Of a DNA stretch of 64,000 nt, positions 44,105 through 53,076 are shown in pieces. Source of the stretch: Hyphococcus lacteus (GTDB lineage Bacteria; Pseudomonadota; Alphaproteobacteria; Caulobacterales; Parvularculaceae); contig NZ_JBEHZE010000001.1 of the NCBI RefSeq assembly GCF_041058985.1, positions 1,922,001-1,986,000 of the forward strand, read 5' to 3'. The notes under the pieces are model-generated. The model searched no databases and was not told the origin of the DNA. It worked only from the letters and a program-made list of their open reading frames with translations. Made by a program: the position numbers and the translations under genes. Position 1 is the stretch's first letter. Every line of letters begins with the position of its first letter.

Positions 44105-45580
44105 ATGCAAATCCGTGATGCACTGACATTTGATGATGTTTTGTTGGAGCCGGGACCATCAGAGGTTATGCCATCGGGTGTCGATGTGCGGGCACGACTG
44201 ACACGGGAAATCACGCTGAACATTCCAATACTTTCAGCCGCGATGGATACGGTGACCGAGGCCGAAATGGCAATCGCCATGGCCCAGAATGGTGGTATAG
44301 GCGTTTTGCACCGTAACCTCGGCCTCGAAGAACAGATTGAGCATGTCCGCCGCGTAAAGCGTTTTGAGAGCGGTATGGTGGTAAATCCGTTGACGCTTAC
44401 GCCAGATGATACCCTACGTACCGCTCAAGCGATTATGACTGAACGGCAAATCTCTGGATTTCCTGTTGTTGAAAATCCAGATGCGAATGGCGTTGGCAAG
44501 CTGGTTGGTGTGCTGACAAACCGTGATATGCGCTTTGCGCGCAATCTGGACCAACCCGTCCGAGACTTGATGACGTCTGCTGACTTGGTGACTGTATCAC
44601 CGGGTGTATGCCAAGATGACGTGCGAGAGCTTTGTCACCGGCGCAGGATTGAGCGCGTGGTCGTTGTTGATGAACAATACCGGTGCGTTGGTTTGATTAC
44701 TGTGAAAGACATGGAAAAAGCCCGTGCTTATCCGCTAGCGAACAAAGATTCCCAAGGACGCCTGCGCGTTGCTGCGGCATCGAGCGTTGGTGATGATGGG
44801 TTCACCCGTATTGAGGCGCTGATCGACGCGGGTTGCGATGTGGTGGTGATTGATACGGCGCACGGACATTCCGCACGCGTGGCTGAGCAAGTCACTCGGG
44901 TTAAAAAACTGTCAAATGCGGTACAAGTCATTGCGGGGAATGTTGCCACCTATGATGCGACCAAATCGCTGATCGATGCCGGGGCCGATGCGATTAAAGT
45001 CGGTATTGGACCGGGCTCAATTTGTACGACACGGATTGTTGCCGGTGTTGGTGTGCCGCAACTAACGGCAGTTATGGATGCTGCGCGTGCAGGACGCGAA
45101 TCCGGGGTTCCGATCATCGCGGATGGCGGCGTGAAGTATTCTGGCGATATGGCGAAGGCGCTAGCGGCGGGAGCGGACTGCGTTATGATTGGGTCGCTAT
45201 TGGCGGGCACGGATGAAGCACCGGGCGAAGTATTCCTGTATCAGGGGCGGTCATATAAATCCTATCGGGGGATGGGATCAATTACGGCCATGTCGCGCGG
45301 GTCTGCAGACCGATATTTCCAAGCTGACGTAAAAGAGCAGATGAAATTGGTGCCCGAAGGGATCGAGGGACGCGTGCCGCACAAAGGGCCAATCGGTCCT
45401 ATTTTGCACCAACTGGTTGGCGGAATTCGCGCCTCTATGGGCTATGTCGGGGCTCCGACGATTGAGGAAATGCAGAAGCGAGCAAAATTTGTTAAAATCA
45501 CCAATGCGGGGCTTAAGGAAAGCCACGTTCATGATGTGGCGATCACCCGCGAGGCACCAAACTATCCGACGCCGAATTAA
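44105..45580 (+). CDS. guaB: Inosine-5'-monophosphate dehydrogenase GuaB
   Basis: About 491 residues from ATG 44105, nine bases after AGGGA; ATG 44099 is an alternative. It oxidises IMP to XMP with NAD+, the committed step of GMP synthesis. It opens MQIRDALTFDDVLLEPGPSE. Two CBS domains (about 95-205) interrupt the barrel. The catalytic cysteine is in GPGSICTTRIVAGVG, ADGGVKYSGDMAKALAAGAD binds the phosphate and YRGMGSITAM is the conserved flap region. guaA lies 1.7 kb downstream, with a small secreted protein and a methyltransferase between. Confidence 0.97.
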   Translation: MQIRDALTFDDVLLEPGPSEVMPSGVDVRARLTREITLNIPILSAAMDTVTEAEMAIAMAQNGGIGVLHRNLGLEEQIEHVRRVKRFESGMVVNPLTLTPDDTLRTAQAIMTERQISGFPVVENPDANGVGKLVGVLTNRDMRFARNLDQPVRDLMTSADLVTVSPGVCQDDVRELCHRRRIERVVVVDEQYRCVGLITVKDMEKARAYPLANKDSQGRLRVAAASSVGDDGFTRIEALIDAGCDVVVIDTAHGHSARVAEQVTRVKKLSNAVQVIAGNVATYDATKSLIDAGADAIKVGIGPGSICTTRIVAGVGVPQLTAVMDAARAGRESGVPIIADGGVKYSGDMAKALAAGADCVMIGSLLAGTDEAPGEVFLYQGRSYKSYRGMGSITAMSRGSADRYFQADVKEQMKLVPEGIEGRVPHKGPIGPILHQLVGGIRASMGYVGAPTIEEMQKRAKFVKITNAGLKESHVHDVAITREAPNYPTPN

Positions 45581-45666
45581 TGAATTGGCGTTTTTGGTTT
45601 TGTGAATTAGCCTTTGGCCGACTGACATAAGCCTGTCAGCGACATTTTTGCAAAAAGGGGAACGCT

Positions 45667-45921
45667 ATGAAGAAACTAATTATTATGGGAATTGTCGGGA
45701 GCGTGTTCGGGTTCTCAACGGCGGTTGCAGATGACTCTATGTCGGCTTGTTTGGAATTTGCGGACCGAAACAATGTGTCACCCGAACCATGCGCATGTAT
45801 TGCAGCGGCGGTGGCAAATGATCCGGCGCTTAAAGCGGAGCAGATTGCATTGGTGACACTAGACGACTTTGTTACCGCATCGCCTGAACTGCAAAGTGCT
45901 CTTGATGATTGCGTTGACTAA
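45667..45921 (+). CDS. Small secreted cysteine-containing protein
   Basis: The protein has 84 residues. It has a clean signal peptide (KKLIIMGIVGSVFGFSTAVA, cleavage near AVA-DD). The mature part of about 62 residues is acidic and helical with four cysteines (SACLEF, PEPCACIAAA, DDCVD), suggesting two disulfides in the periplasm. GGGGA sits just before ATG 45667. I do not recognise the family and no function can be given. It lies between guaB and the rRNA methyltransferase gene. Confidence 0.8.
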   Translation: MKKLIIMGIVGSVFGFSTAVADDSMSACLEFADRNNVSPEPCACIAAAVANDPALKAEQIALVTLDDFVTASPELQSALDDCVD

Positions 45922-45989
45922 TTTAACGGCGGCGGCGCGCGACATAATTTGGGTGCCGCTGCTTATCGTATTTATGTTTGGAAGTAGTA

Positions 45990-47303
45990 ATGCGGCTTAG
46001 TGGGCGGCTTTCGGCCGCGATAGAAGTTCTAACTGATTTCGAGACGCGCCGTGTCCCATTGAAAACAGCGTTGGCCGATTGGGCGAGGGGTGCCCGGTAT
46101 GCCGGTGCGAAAGACCGGGCCTGGATATCAGGGCTATGTCTTGATGTGCTTCGTAAACGTCAATCGATCGCCGCGATGATGACCGACGATACACCGCGGG
46201 CTGCGGTAATTGGGTGTCTCTTCTTTGAATGGTTAACCGCGATTGACGAGCTTCGTTCAGCCCTAACCGAAGAACCCCATGGTGCGGGCGCATTAACAGA
46301 GGCTGAATTCGAGCGATTAGAAAAACCCGTTCCAAGCGAAAAATTTACACCGGCTGTTAGGGGCAATTTTCCCGAATGGATGGTGCCCAATATTGAACGT
46401 GTATTTGGTGAAAATACCGTCAGTGTCATGAATGGATATGCTGAACGGGCGGATATCGACCTTCGGCTAAATAGATTAAAGGTTGAATCTGAAAAAGCGC
46501 TGTCAGCACTCAAATCCGTCAAGGCAAATCCTATTTCCTTACTGAATAACGCGGCTCGAATTAGTGCGCCAAACCCGAGCGAGAAAGCGCCAGCGGTGAC
46601 GGTGATCCCAGCATTCAATAAGGGGTGGGTCGAAGTTCAAGATTTAGGAAGCCAGATCGCTGCATTGGCGGCAGGTGAGGTGAAAAGCGCTCAGGTGCTC
46701 GATTTCTGCGCGGGTGGCGGCGGTAAGACTCTGGCCCTAGCAGCGATGATGGAAAACACTGGCCAGCTTTATGCCTATGATCGTGACCCGCACCGGCTAA
46801 AGCCGCTATTTCACCGCGCCAAACGCGCGGGTGTGCGAAATTTACAGATCCGATCACCGGCTGGCGATGAAGGGCTTGAAGACCTCACCAATAAAATGGA
46901 TGTGGTGTTTGTCGATGCGCCTTGTACAGGGGCGGGGACGTGGCGACGTCATCCGGATACGAAATGGCGACTTACAGAACAGCAATTACAACGCCGGATG
47001 AAAGAGCAGGACATAGTGCTCAAGCAAGCGGCGGCATTTGTAAAACCTGGCGGACGGATGGTCTGGGTCACTTGCTCATTTCTAATGGAAGAAAACGAAG
47101 ACCGTTTGGCATCGTTTCTTGAAGCCCATTCAGAGTTTTCACAACAGCCAGTCATTGAAGCGATGGCCTCGACTACTCTCCTGACTGCCAAAGGCCGGGA
47201 AGCGCTTTCCACATTGAGTACGCCGGAAGGTGCCGTTCGGCTATCGCCTGATAAAATACGAGCCGATGGATTTTTTATCGCGACACTGCGTCGAACCAAC
47301 TAA
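45990..47303 (+). CDS. RsmB/NOP-family rRNA cytosine-C5 methyltransferase
   Basis: About 437 residues from ATG 45990, preceded by GGAAG; TTG 45978 is rejected. The N-terminal helical part (1-150) is NusB/RsmB-like. The SAM fold shows VQDLGSQIAALAA, VLDFCAGGGGKTLALAA, YAYDRDPHRL and the two cysteines of the mechanism: VFVDAPCTGAGTWRRHPD (catalytic-loop Cys) and VWVTCSFLMEEN (TCS). It methylates cytosine in rRNA. Whether it is RsmB (C967) or a paralogue is not certain. guaA follows by nine bases. Confidence 0.92.
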   Translation: MRLSGRLSAAIEVLTDFETRRVPLKTALADWARGARYAGAKDRAWISGLCLDVLRKRQSIAAMMTDDTPRAAVIGCLFFEWLTAIDELRSALTEEPHGAGALTEAEFERLEKPVPSEKFTPAVRGNFPEWMVPNIERVFGENTVSVMNGYAERADIDLRLNRLKVESEKALSALKSVKANPISLLNNAARISAPNPSEKAPAVTVIPAFNKGWVEVQDLGSQIAALAAGEVKSAQVLDFCAGGGGKTLALAAMMENTGQLYAYDRDPHRLKPLFHRAKRAGVRNLQIRSPAGDEGLEDLTNKMDVVFVDAPCTGAGTWRRHPDTKWRLTEQQLQRRMKEQDIVLKQAAAFVKPGGRMVWVTCSFLMEENEDRLASFLEAHSEFSQQPVIEAMASTTLLTAKGREALSTLSTPEGAVRLSPDKIRADGFFIATLRRTN

Positions 47304-47312
47304 GAGACCTTT

Positions 47313-48887
47313 ATGACCCTTGACCCCCATGCAAAAGTGCACGACCGTGTACTGATTATTGATTTCGGCAGCCAAGTGACTCAGCTCATTGCGCGACGAC
47401 TTCGTGAGTCTGGCGTTTATTGTGAAATCCACCCGTTTAACCGCGTCGATGCAGCGTTCCTCGGTGAATACGCACCTAAGGCCATCATACTTTCCGGCGG
47501 GCCGGCGAGCGTTAAAACAGCCACGAGCCCACGCGCAGCGCAGGAAGTGTTTGAGCTTGGCGTGCCGATCCTCGGTATTTGTTATGGCGAGCAAACAATT
47601 TGCGCGCAGCTGGGCGGTGACGTCGAAAGTTCTGATCATCGCGAATTTGGCCGCGCCAAAATTGAGGTTGTTAAGGCGAGCGCGCTTTTTGATGGCGTTT
47701 GGGAAATTGGCTCAAGCCATCAAGTTTGGATGAGCCATGGCGACCGGGTTAATGCGATCCCAGAAGGCTTTGAGATCATTGGTAAATCCGAAGGTGCACC
47801 CTTCGCGGCCATTGCGAATGAAGAACGGCGAATCTATGCGGTGCAGTTCCATCCAGAGGTGGTGCATACGCCAGACGGTGCAAAATTATTGTCGAATTTC
47901 GTCCGCAATATCGCGGGTCTGCAAGGCGACTGGACAATGGCGGCGTTTCGCGACGAAGCCATTGAAATGATCCGCAAGCAGGTCGGTGATGGGCGGGTCA
48001 TTTGCGGTTTGTCGGGCGGCGTCGATAGTTCCGTGGCAGCAGTGCTCATCCACGAAGCCATTGGTGAGCAACTGACGTGCGTCTTTGTGGATACCGGTTT
48101 GATGCGGGCTGGTGAAAGTGAAGAAGTCGTTCGGCTTTTCCGCGATAGCTATAATATACCGCTTATTCACGTCGAAGCTGCGGATCTATTTCTGGGTAAG
48201 CTCGCGGGCGTTGATGACCCCGAGAAAAAAAGAAAAATCATTGGCGCGACATTCATTGATGTTTTTGACGCCGAGGCAAACAAAATTGAGAATGCGAAAT
48301 TTCTCGCGCAGGGAACACTTTATCCTGATGTGATTGAAAGCGTTTCATTTGACGGCGGCCCGTCAGTTACGATCAAGTCGCACCATAATGTTGGCGGTTT
48401 ACCTGAACGGATGAATTTGAAGCTTGTTGAGCCATTGCGCGAGCTATTTAAGGATGAAGTTCGCATATTGGGGCGGGAATTAGGGTTGCCGGAACATTTT
48501 GTCGGGCGGCATCCATTTCCGGGACCAGGTCTTGCCATCCGAATTCCGGGCGAAGTCACACAGGAAAAAGCCGAAATTCTCCGAAAGGCCGATACGATCT
48601 ATCTTGATGAGATCCGTAAGGCTGGTCTTTATGATGAAATTTGGCAGGCATTTTCAGTGTTGTTACCAGTGCGCACAGTTGGTGTGATGGGTGATGAGCG
48701 GACCTATGATCATGTTCTTGCATTGCGCGCGGTCACGTCTACTGATGGAATGACCGCAGATTATTATCCGTTCACCCATGAGTTTTTGGGTGCCTGTGCG
48801 ACGCGAATTATCAACGAAGTGCGCGGTGTAAATCGTGTGGTTTATGATGTGACGTCGAAACCGCCGGGAACAATTGAGTGGGAGTGA
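47313..48887 (+). CDS. guaA: GMP synthase (glutamine-hydrolysing) GuaA
   Basis: GuaA has 524 residues. It aminates XMP to GMP with glutamine and ATP. The class I glutaminase domain (1-200) has ILSGGPASV, the nucleophile Cys in GICYGEQTICAQLGG and His-Glu in VQFHPEVVHT. The ATP pyrophosphatase domain begins CGLSGGVDSSVAAVL (PP-loop). The C-terminal dimer domain has the GRHPFPGPGLAIRIPGE signature and ends SKPPGTIEWE. The glutaminase motif reads CYGEQ where E. coli has CYGMQ. Confidence 0.97.
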   Translation: MTLDPHAKVHDRVLIIDFGSQVTQLIARRLRESGVYCEIHPFNRVDAAFLGEYAPKAIILSGGPASVKTATSPRAAQEVFELGVPILGICYGEQTICAQLGGDVESSDHREFGRAKIEVVKASALFDGVWEIGSSHQVWMSHGDRVNAIPEGFEIIGKSEGAPFAAIANEERRIYAVQFHPEVVHTPDGAKLLSNFVRNIAGLQGDWTMAAFRDEAIEMIRKQVGDGRVICGLSGGVDSSVAAVLIHEAIGEQLTCVFVDTGLMRAGESEEVVRLFRDSYNIPLIHVEAADLFLGKLAGVDDPEKKRKIIGATFIDVFDAEANKIENAKFLAQGTLYPDVIESVSFDGGPSVTIKSHHNVGGLPERMNLKLVEPLRELFKDEVRILGRELGLPEHFVGRHPFPGPGLAIRIPGEVTQEKAEILRKADTIYLDEIRKAGLYDEIWQAFSVLLPVRTVGVMGDERTYDHVLALRAVTSTDGMTADYYPFTHEFLGACATRIINEVRGVNRVVYDVTSKPPGTIEWE

Positions 48888-49060
48888 CCGTAATTGACGG
48901 ACAATGGTTGGCCCTGGCACCGGTTTAACAACCGCGGATCCATGTGTTTTATTGGCATTTTTGAATTCGCTTGCGCTGTGAGAGACAATATTCCCGATAT
49001 CGCCTTGGAAGGACCATATGTGTGAGCGCTAAGGGTTATCTATCAAAATAATGATACAAA

Positions 49061-49090
49061 AATAGCGAGCCGAGGCTCGCTATTTTTTTT
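49061..49090. terminator. Bidirectional terminator between guaA and the TauD-type gene
   Basis: AATAGCGAGC and GCTCGCTATT form a 10-bp stem around CGAG, with a T run after and an A run before. It ends guaA transcription (170 bases upstream) and the leftward dioxygenase gene. Confidence 0.92.
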
Positions 49091-49111
49091 CGAAAATCGA
49101 TGGAGACGATC

Positions 49112-49966
49112 TTAGTATGGTTTGTCGCCCTTGACCCACATGCGGTGGATGTGACGCTCATATTTTTCATCTTCAAAGAGCGACCCCGTATGCAGTGTGC
49201 AACGGTTGTCCCAGGTAAGGATGTCACCGGGTTGCCATTTATGTCTGTAGACGAATTGTTCTTGTGTTACGAACTCGACAAGTTCTTCAATTAATTTGGC
49301 CGCCGCTTCGTCTTCCATGCCGACAATGCCGCGCACGGTTCCGGTGCTGACCCACAGTGCTTTGCGGCCATCAGCCGGGTGGGTGCGAATTAGCGGGTGA
49401 AAAACGTCGGGGTTGTCGCGGATCATTTCTTCTGAAAGTTTCGCGCGACCAAATTCCCGTGTCTCCATGAAATATTTATAGCTGTGGTGTAGCACGAGAT
49501 CATCAAGTTGGGCTTTGCGCTCGTCGCTCAATGCGTCATACGCAGCGACGCAATCGGCGAGCAGTGTGTCGCCACCGACGGGCGGCACTTCTAATGAATA
49601 AAGCATCGTGTTCATGACTGGCTTCTCTTTATAAGAGTAATCAGTATGCCAGCCGACGCCATCATTATGGGCACCAATTGGTTTGCCGTTTTCTTTTTTG
49701 TTGGAAAGCGTAAAAATGGCAGGATAACCGGGCAAGGTGAACTGTTTTTGGGTGTGGCCTTCTGGTTCGCCAAACGCACTGATAAATCGCATCAGGTCAT
49801 CAGGAGCCATAGTTTGGCCGCGTATTAGCATCGCACCATGAGTGTGAAAGACATTCACGAGGTCCTTGTGAGTCTCGTCAGAAGCCTTTGCGACATCTAC
49901 GCCCGATACTTCTGCACCGAAGCCGGGTTTCAATTCTTTGATCTGCAATCCATTGTGGTTGGTCAT
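49112..49966 (-). CDS. TauD/TfdA-family Fe(II)/2-oxoglutarate dioxygenase
   Basis: From ATG 49966, 284 residues; the frame extends 14 residues upstream. Such enzymes hydroxylate a substrate next to a leaving group (taurine, 2,4-D and similar compounds), coupled to 2-oxoglutarate decarboxylation. The iron triad is WHTDYS (His, Asp) near residue 105 and the second His in CTLHTGSLF. The oxoglutarate Arg is in HIHRMWVKGD. PGFGAEVSGVDVAK at the start and GDTLLADCVAAYDAL are also typical. It is divergent from an AraC-type regulator, suggesting that the regulator controls it. The substrate is unknown. Confidence 0.93.
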   Translation of the reverse strand: MTNHNGLQIKELKPGFGAEVSGVDVAKASDETHKDLVNVFHTHGAMLIRGQTMAPDDLMRFISAFGEPEGHTQKQFTLPGYPAIFTLSNKKENGKPIGAHNDGVGWHTDYSYKEKPVMNTMLYSLEVPPVGGDTLLADCVAAYDALSDERKAQLDDLVLHHSYKYFMETREFGRAKLSEEMIRDNPDVFHPLIRTHPADGRKALWVSTGTVRGIVGMEDEAAAKLIEELVEFVTQEQFVYRHKWQPGDILTWDNRCTLHTGSLFEDEKYERHIHRMWVKGDKPY

Positions 49967-50314
49967 ATTATCACGCGTTTTAATTGAATGTGTTCCTAGA
50001 CAATACACGTCTCAGTGCACTGAGTTATTGAATAAATGCGCACCATTATTTGTCCCGCGTTTTTTCATGATTTCGCCTGTGTTTATGGGGCGTAGCGGTG
50101 ATTTGGTGAATTTTTTGCGCAAGTTGTAGTGCGCAAATAGACAAAATGCGGAGGTAGGTAAGGCGCAAAAACGTGGTAACAGATAGAATGCGTTAATTCC
50201 GGTTTGTATAGCCGGGATGCGCAGCCGGTCTGGGAGGGCCGAGATGCATAATAGCTTTTGTAGGTTGATCGGCCAGATGCGGCCAAATCGCGTAACAGAA
50301 GCCGGACACACGAG
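49967..50314. other. Divergent regulatory region of the dioxygenase and AraC-type genes
   Basis: A 348-base gap with no gene. It carries an inverted repeat at 50114-50137 (separate entry) and must hold both promoters. No terminator or RNA was recognised. Its size fits an AraC-controlled divergent promoter. Confidence 0.55.
50114..50137. promoter_or_regulatory. Inverted repeat in the dioxygenase/AraC divergent promoter
   Basis: TTTGCGCA and TGCGCAAA form perfect 8-bp arms separated by eight bases (AGTTGTAG). It lies 148 bases from the dioxygenase start and 178 from the AraC-type start. The size and symmetry fit a dimer-binding operator. AraC proteins more often use direct repeats, so another regulator is possible. 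Confidence 0.45.
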
Positions 50315-51319
50315 GTGTGCGATCCGGTGACTGGCGATTCTCAAAAAGCTTGGCAATTCTCCACCAATTCGGTGCCTGAAGAGAAACGGGCCAATGCTTG
50401 GCGTCAGATGATGACGCGCCTTTCGCTACCGGTCGGCGAACTGGCGGATGATACCAAATTCAATGGTGAGATTACCTGCATTGTTTCGCCTATGGGGATT
50501 CGTTTTGCCGTCGTCGAAGCTGACGCACAAAAAATAAGCGGACAATACCCCGAGCAACCGAGCGAATTATGGGTTTCTGTTTTGCTTGCGGGTGAAGCGC
50601 ATCTCCAGTTTCGTGAAAAGAAAGTTGATCTTCGGGTCGGCGACATGATCTATGGGGCGACTGGCAAAGCCGATGCTTCTTTGATCTTTGAAACTCGATT
50701 TAAGCAAATATTTATAAGCGCCCCAAGCGCCATTTTGAATGAGCGAATCGTGACTCCGATGTCGCGACGGCTGGGGTATATTCCCGCAGAGACGGGCATT
50801 CGTCGTATCTTTTCGCGAATGTTGATGAGTGTTGCAGACGAAATTAACGGTATCGAAGCTGATCAACTTCGTAGTTTTGACCAATCGTTTATGGAATATC
50901 TGATCGCATGTACGATCGGTGATGGTGAAGTTTCGATTGCTGGTGATCGCGATAATTCGCAGACTGATAACCTTTATAAAATCTGCCAAACAATAGAATT
51001 ATTACTTGGTGATCCGGAGCTTACGTTGGCAAATGTTGCTGAGGCTCATGGTGTGAGCAATCGCTATGTTCAGGAAACCTTTTCACAAAATGGCCGGACG
51101 TTTTCCGACTATGTGAAGCGTCGTCGCCTTGAGCGGTGCCGAAGCGATTTGATTAGCCCGCTCTTTGCGCAGCTTTCGGTGGCGGAGATATGTTATCGGT
51201 GGGGCTTTAGTGCTCCGGCCCATTTCAGCAGGATTTTTAGGATGATGTATGGCGTTCCGCCCAGCGAATATCGCCGGTTGGGATCGTTGGGCCGTGTCGG
51301 TGCGTCAGACGCTGCATAA
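50315..51319 (+). CDS. AraC-family transcription regulator
   Basis: The regulator has 334 residues from GTG 50315. The N-terminal part (10-200) matches the AraC-binding-like domain 2 pattern: SVPEEKRANAWRQMMTRLSL, then ELWVSVLLAGEAHLQFREK and VGDMIYGATG. The C-terminal double helix-turn-helix (about 215-325) shows LTLANVAEAHGVSNRYVQETF and LSVAEICYRWGFSAPAHFSRIF, ending YGVPPSEYRR. This type often senses small aromatic or organic substrates of the neighbouring catabolic genes. It is divergent from the dioxygenase and upstream of MFS, TonB, VOC and amidohydrolase genes. Confidence 0.92.
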   Translation: MCDPVTGDSQKAWQFSTNSVPEEKRANAWRQMMTRLSLPVGELADDTKFNGEITCIVSPMGIRFAVVEADAQKISGQYPEQPSELWVSVLLAGEAHLQFREKKVDLRVGDMIYGATGKADASLIFETRFKQIFISAPSAILNERIVTPMSRRLGYIPAETGIRRIFSRMLMSVADEINGIEADQLRSFDQSFMEYLIACTIGDGEVSIAGDRDNSQTDNLYKICQTIELLLGDPELTLANVAEAHGVSNRYVQETFSQNGRTFSDYVKRRRLERCRSDLISPLFAQLSVAEICYRWGFSAPAHFSRIFRMMYGVPPSEYRRLGSLGRVGASDAA

Positions 51320-51391
51320 AAAGAAAGCGGCCATTGGGTCGCGTTTGTCGGTTCTTTTAGGCTGACAAATTATAATTTTGGAGGCGAGAAG

Positions 51392-52723
51392 TTGAGTAAT
51401 AAAGAGTTAAACGAGGCCGTTGTTACCGGGCAAGTCGATTCAAAATCGGTGCTCAGTCTCGTTCGCAATTGGGCAGGGTTCCTGATTGTGAGTTTGTTCT
51501 TCTTTCACGTCACTGCCGGGACGTTTACATCACTTGGTGTGGTCCTGCCGCATATGCTTGGTGAGCTAGGTTGGAACTATTCGCAGGCCGGTGTTGGGTT
51601 TTCATTATTGGCGTTATTAGTTGGCCTGGCCGCGATGGTGCCGGCGTGGATAATCAAGCGCTGGGGCATCAAAACGACTTTTGCCGCTGGTGGCGCGTGT
51701 TTGGCGCTGGGGTTTGTTCTTTTGGCCACGGCCAGCAGTCTTCCTCAATACTTTCTAGGCGCAAGTTTGGCCGGATTCGGATATCCGCTTTGTGCGATTG
51801 TGCCCGCAGTTCATTATTTCACCTCGACCGTCGATAGTAAGCGCCGTGCTGCGATCATCGGTGCGTATTTTACGATTGGTGGATTGGGCGGTGTTGTTGG
51901 GCCAATGCTGGCAACTGGCGTCGTCGAGTTTTTAGGTGATTGGCGTTACCATTGGTGGGTGCTTGCTGTTGTGACCGCCGTTTTAACGGCACTTGCAGTG
52001 TTATTTGTTGACGATCGAAAATCTGCGGCCGTCGAAGCCGAAGAAAAAGCGGCGTTGAGCGAGCAAAAGACGGAGGATGCACTTCATAATTGGAGCTTCC
52101 GTGATGTCATCAGAACCAAAGAATATTACATCATCGTTTTTTCAATGACACTTACGCTAGTCTGTGGGCTGACGATGAATAGCTGGGCTGTGGCGCATAT
52201 GGGCGCGCTGGGGGTGTCTGCAACAGTTGCTGCAGGCGCTTTGAGTGGTCACGCATTAGTCAATTCATTTTCGCGTGGTATTGGCGGCCTTCTGGCCAAC
52301 CGCATTGACCCAAAGTGGTTACTTGTTTCAGCGCTTCTAGCCGAGATTGTCGGCATGGTTGCTTTATCAGTTGCGGACAATTCGTTCATGATCGGACTAT
52401 TTGCGATTGCAGAAGGGTACGGGTTTGGAATGTGCCTATTCGCAACCACGTTATTGCTGGTGAACTATTTTGGAACGGCGAACAATCCGGAGGTGCTGGG
52501 GTCAATGCATTTCGTGACAACTCTTGCCATGATCGGTCCTGTGGGCGCTGGGTTTGTTGCCGATCGGACTGGTACCTTTTCCGTTGTATTTGTCGCTTAC
52601 GCTGTGTTGTTGCTCGCGGTTTTGATTGCTGCAGTGACAATGCGAAAACCAAAACCACCGGCGAGTTCCGGTGTGGTTAATGCGCCTTTTATTGCGACTG
52701 ATTTGCAGTCCGAGGGAGGGTAG
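51392..52723 (+). CDS. MFS transporter
   Basis: The transporter has 443 residues from TTG 51392, supported by GGAG eight bases before. Twelve membrane segments are expected. HVTAGTFTSLGVVLPHMLGE begins the first helix pair; LAAMVPAWIIKRWGIKTTFA is the loop 2-3 motif of the major facilitator superfamily. A hydrophilic central loop (VEAEEKAALSEQKTEDALH) splits the halves. The pattern is like the MCT/oxalate-formate group that carries small organic acids. The likely role is to import the substrate of the dioxygenase cluster, or a product of it. Confidence 0.9.
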   Translation: MSNKELNEAVVTGQVDSKSVLSLVRNWAGFLIVSLFFFHVTAGTFTSLGVVLPHMLGELGWNYSQAGVGFSLLALLVGLAAMVPAWIIKRWGIKTTFAAGGACLALGFVLLATASSLPQYFLGASLAGFGYPLCAIVPAVHYFTSTVDSKRRAAIIGAYFTIGGLGGVVGPMLATGVVEFLGDWRYHWWVLAVVTAVLTALAVLFVDDRKSAAVEAEEKAALSEQKTEDALHNWSFRDVIRTKEYYIIVFSMTLTLVCGLTMNSWAVAHMGALGVSATVAAGALSGHALVNSFSRGIGGLLANRIDPKWLLVSALLAEIVGMVALSVADNSFMIGLFAIAEGYGFGMCLFATTLLLVNYFGTANNPEVLGSMHFVTTLAMIGPVGAGFVADRTGTFSVVFVAYAVLLLAVLIAAVTMRKPKPPASSGVVNAPFIATDLQSEGG

Positions 52724-53076
52724 AAGCGGGCCCCGATTTGGTTGTTATGCAGAGTGATTTGCGGTCGGTAACGCTATGCATAACCTAAAGTCTCGGGATT
52801 GGTGAATTTGTAAGAAAGCTGTGATTATATTGCGGCAGTTCTGTCAAAAACGTGGATGTAAATAGAAATTTCTATTGATCAAATAAGATCGACATTTCAG
52901 TATCGACAGTGAGGGAAGGGTGTAATTCTAAATAGGAAGAGTACGGATGGTTAGGTCAGTCTGTATTTGGGTTAGGGAATAGAAATCAAGTCCAGTTGGG
53001 ATTGGTTCGTAAATGGTCTGGGAAAACCAACGTGCGGTGCTCGCGAAGGGTGACGAACGAAATAATGGAGGTTGAA
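52724..53076. other. Regulatory gap upstream of the second TonB receptor
   Basis: A 353-base stretch with no gene. It contains two symmetrical elements, GTTATGCA/TGCATAAC arms at 52744-52751 and 52777-52784, and the 16-bp palindrome at 52861-52876. The region is AT-rich and probably holds the receptor promoter and long leader. Confidence 0.55.
52861..52876. promoter_or_regulatory. 16-bp perfect palindrome upstream of the TonB receptor
   Basis: AATAGAAATTTCTATT is self-complementary over its whole length and lies about 200 bases before the receptor start. Perfect palindromes of this size in a promoter region are typical dimer-binding sites. It does not match a Fur box well enough to name it. 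The regulator is unknown. Confidence 0.45.

Noticed and set aside
52861..52876. Fur box before the second TonB receptor
   Set aside because: The palindrome is AT-rich and symmetrical, but it does not follow the GATAAT repeat pattern of Fur sites.
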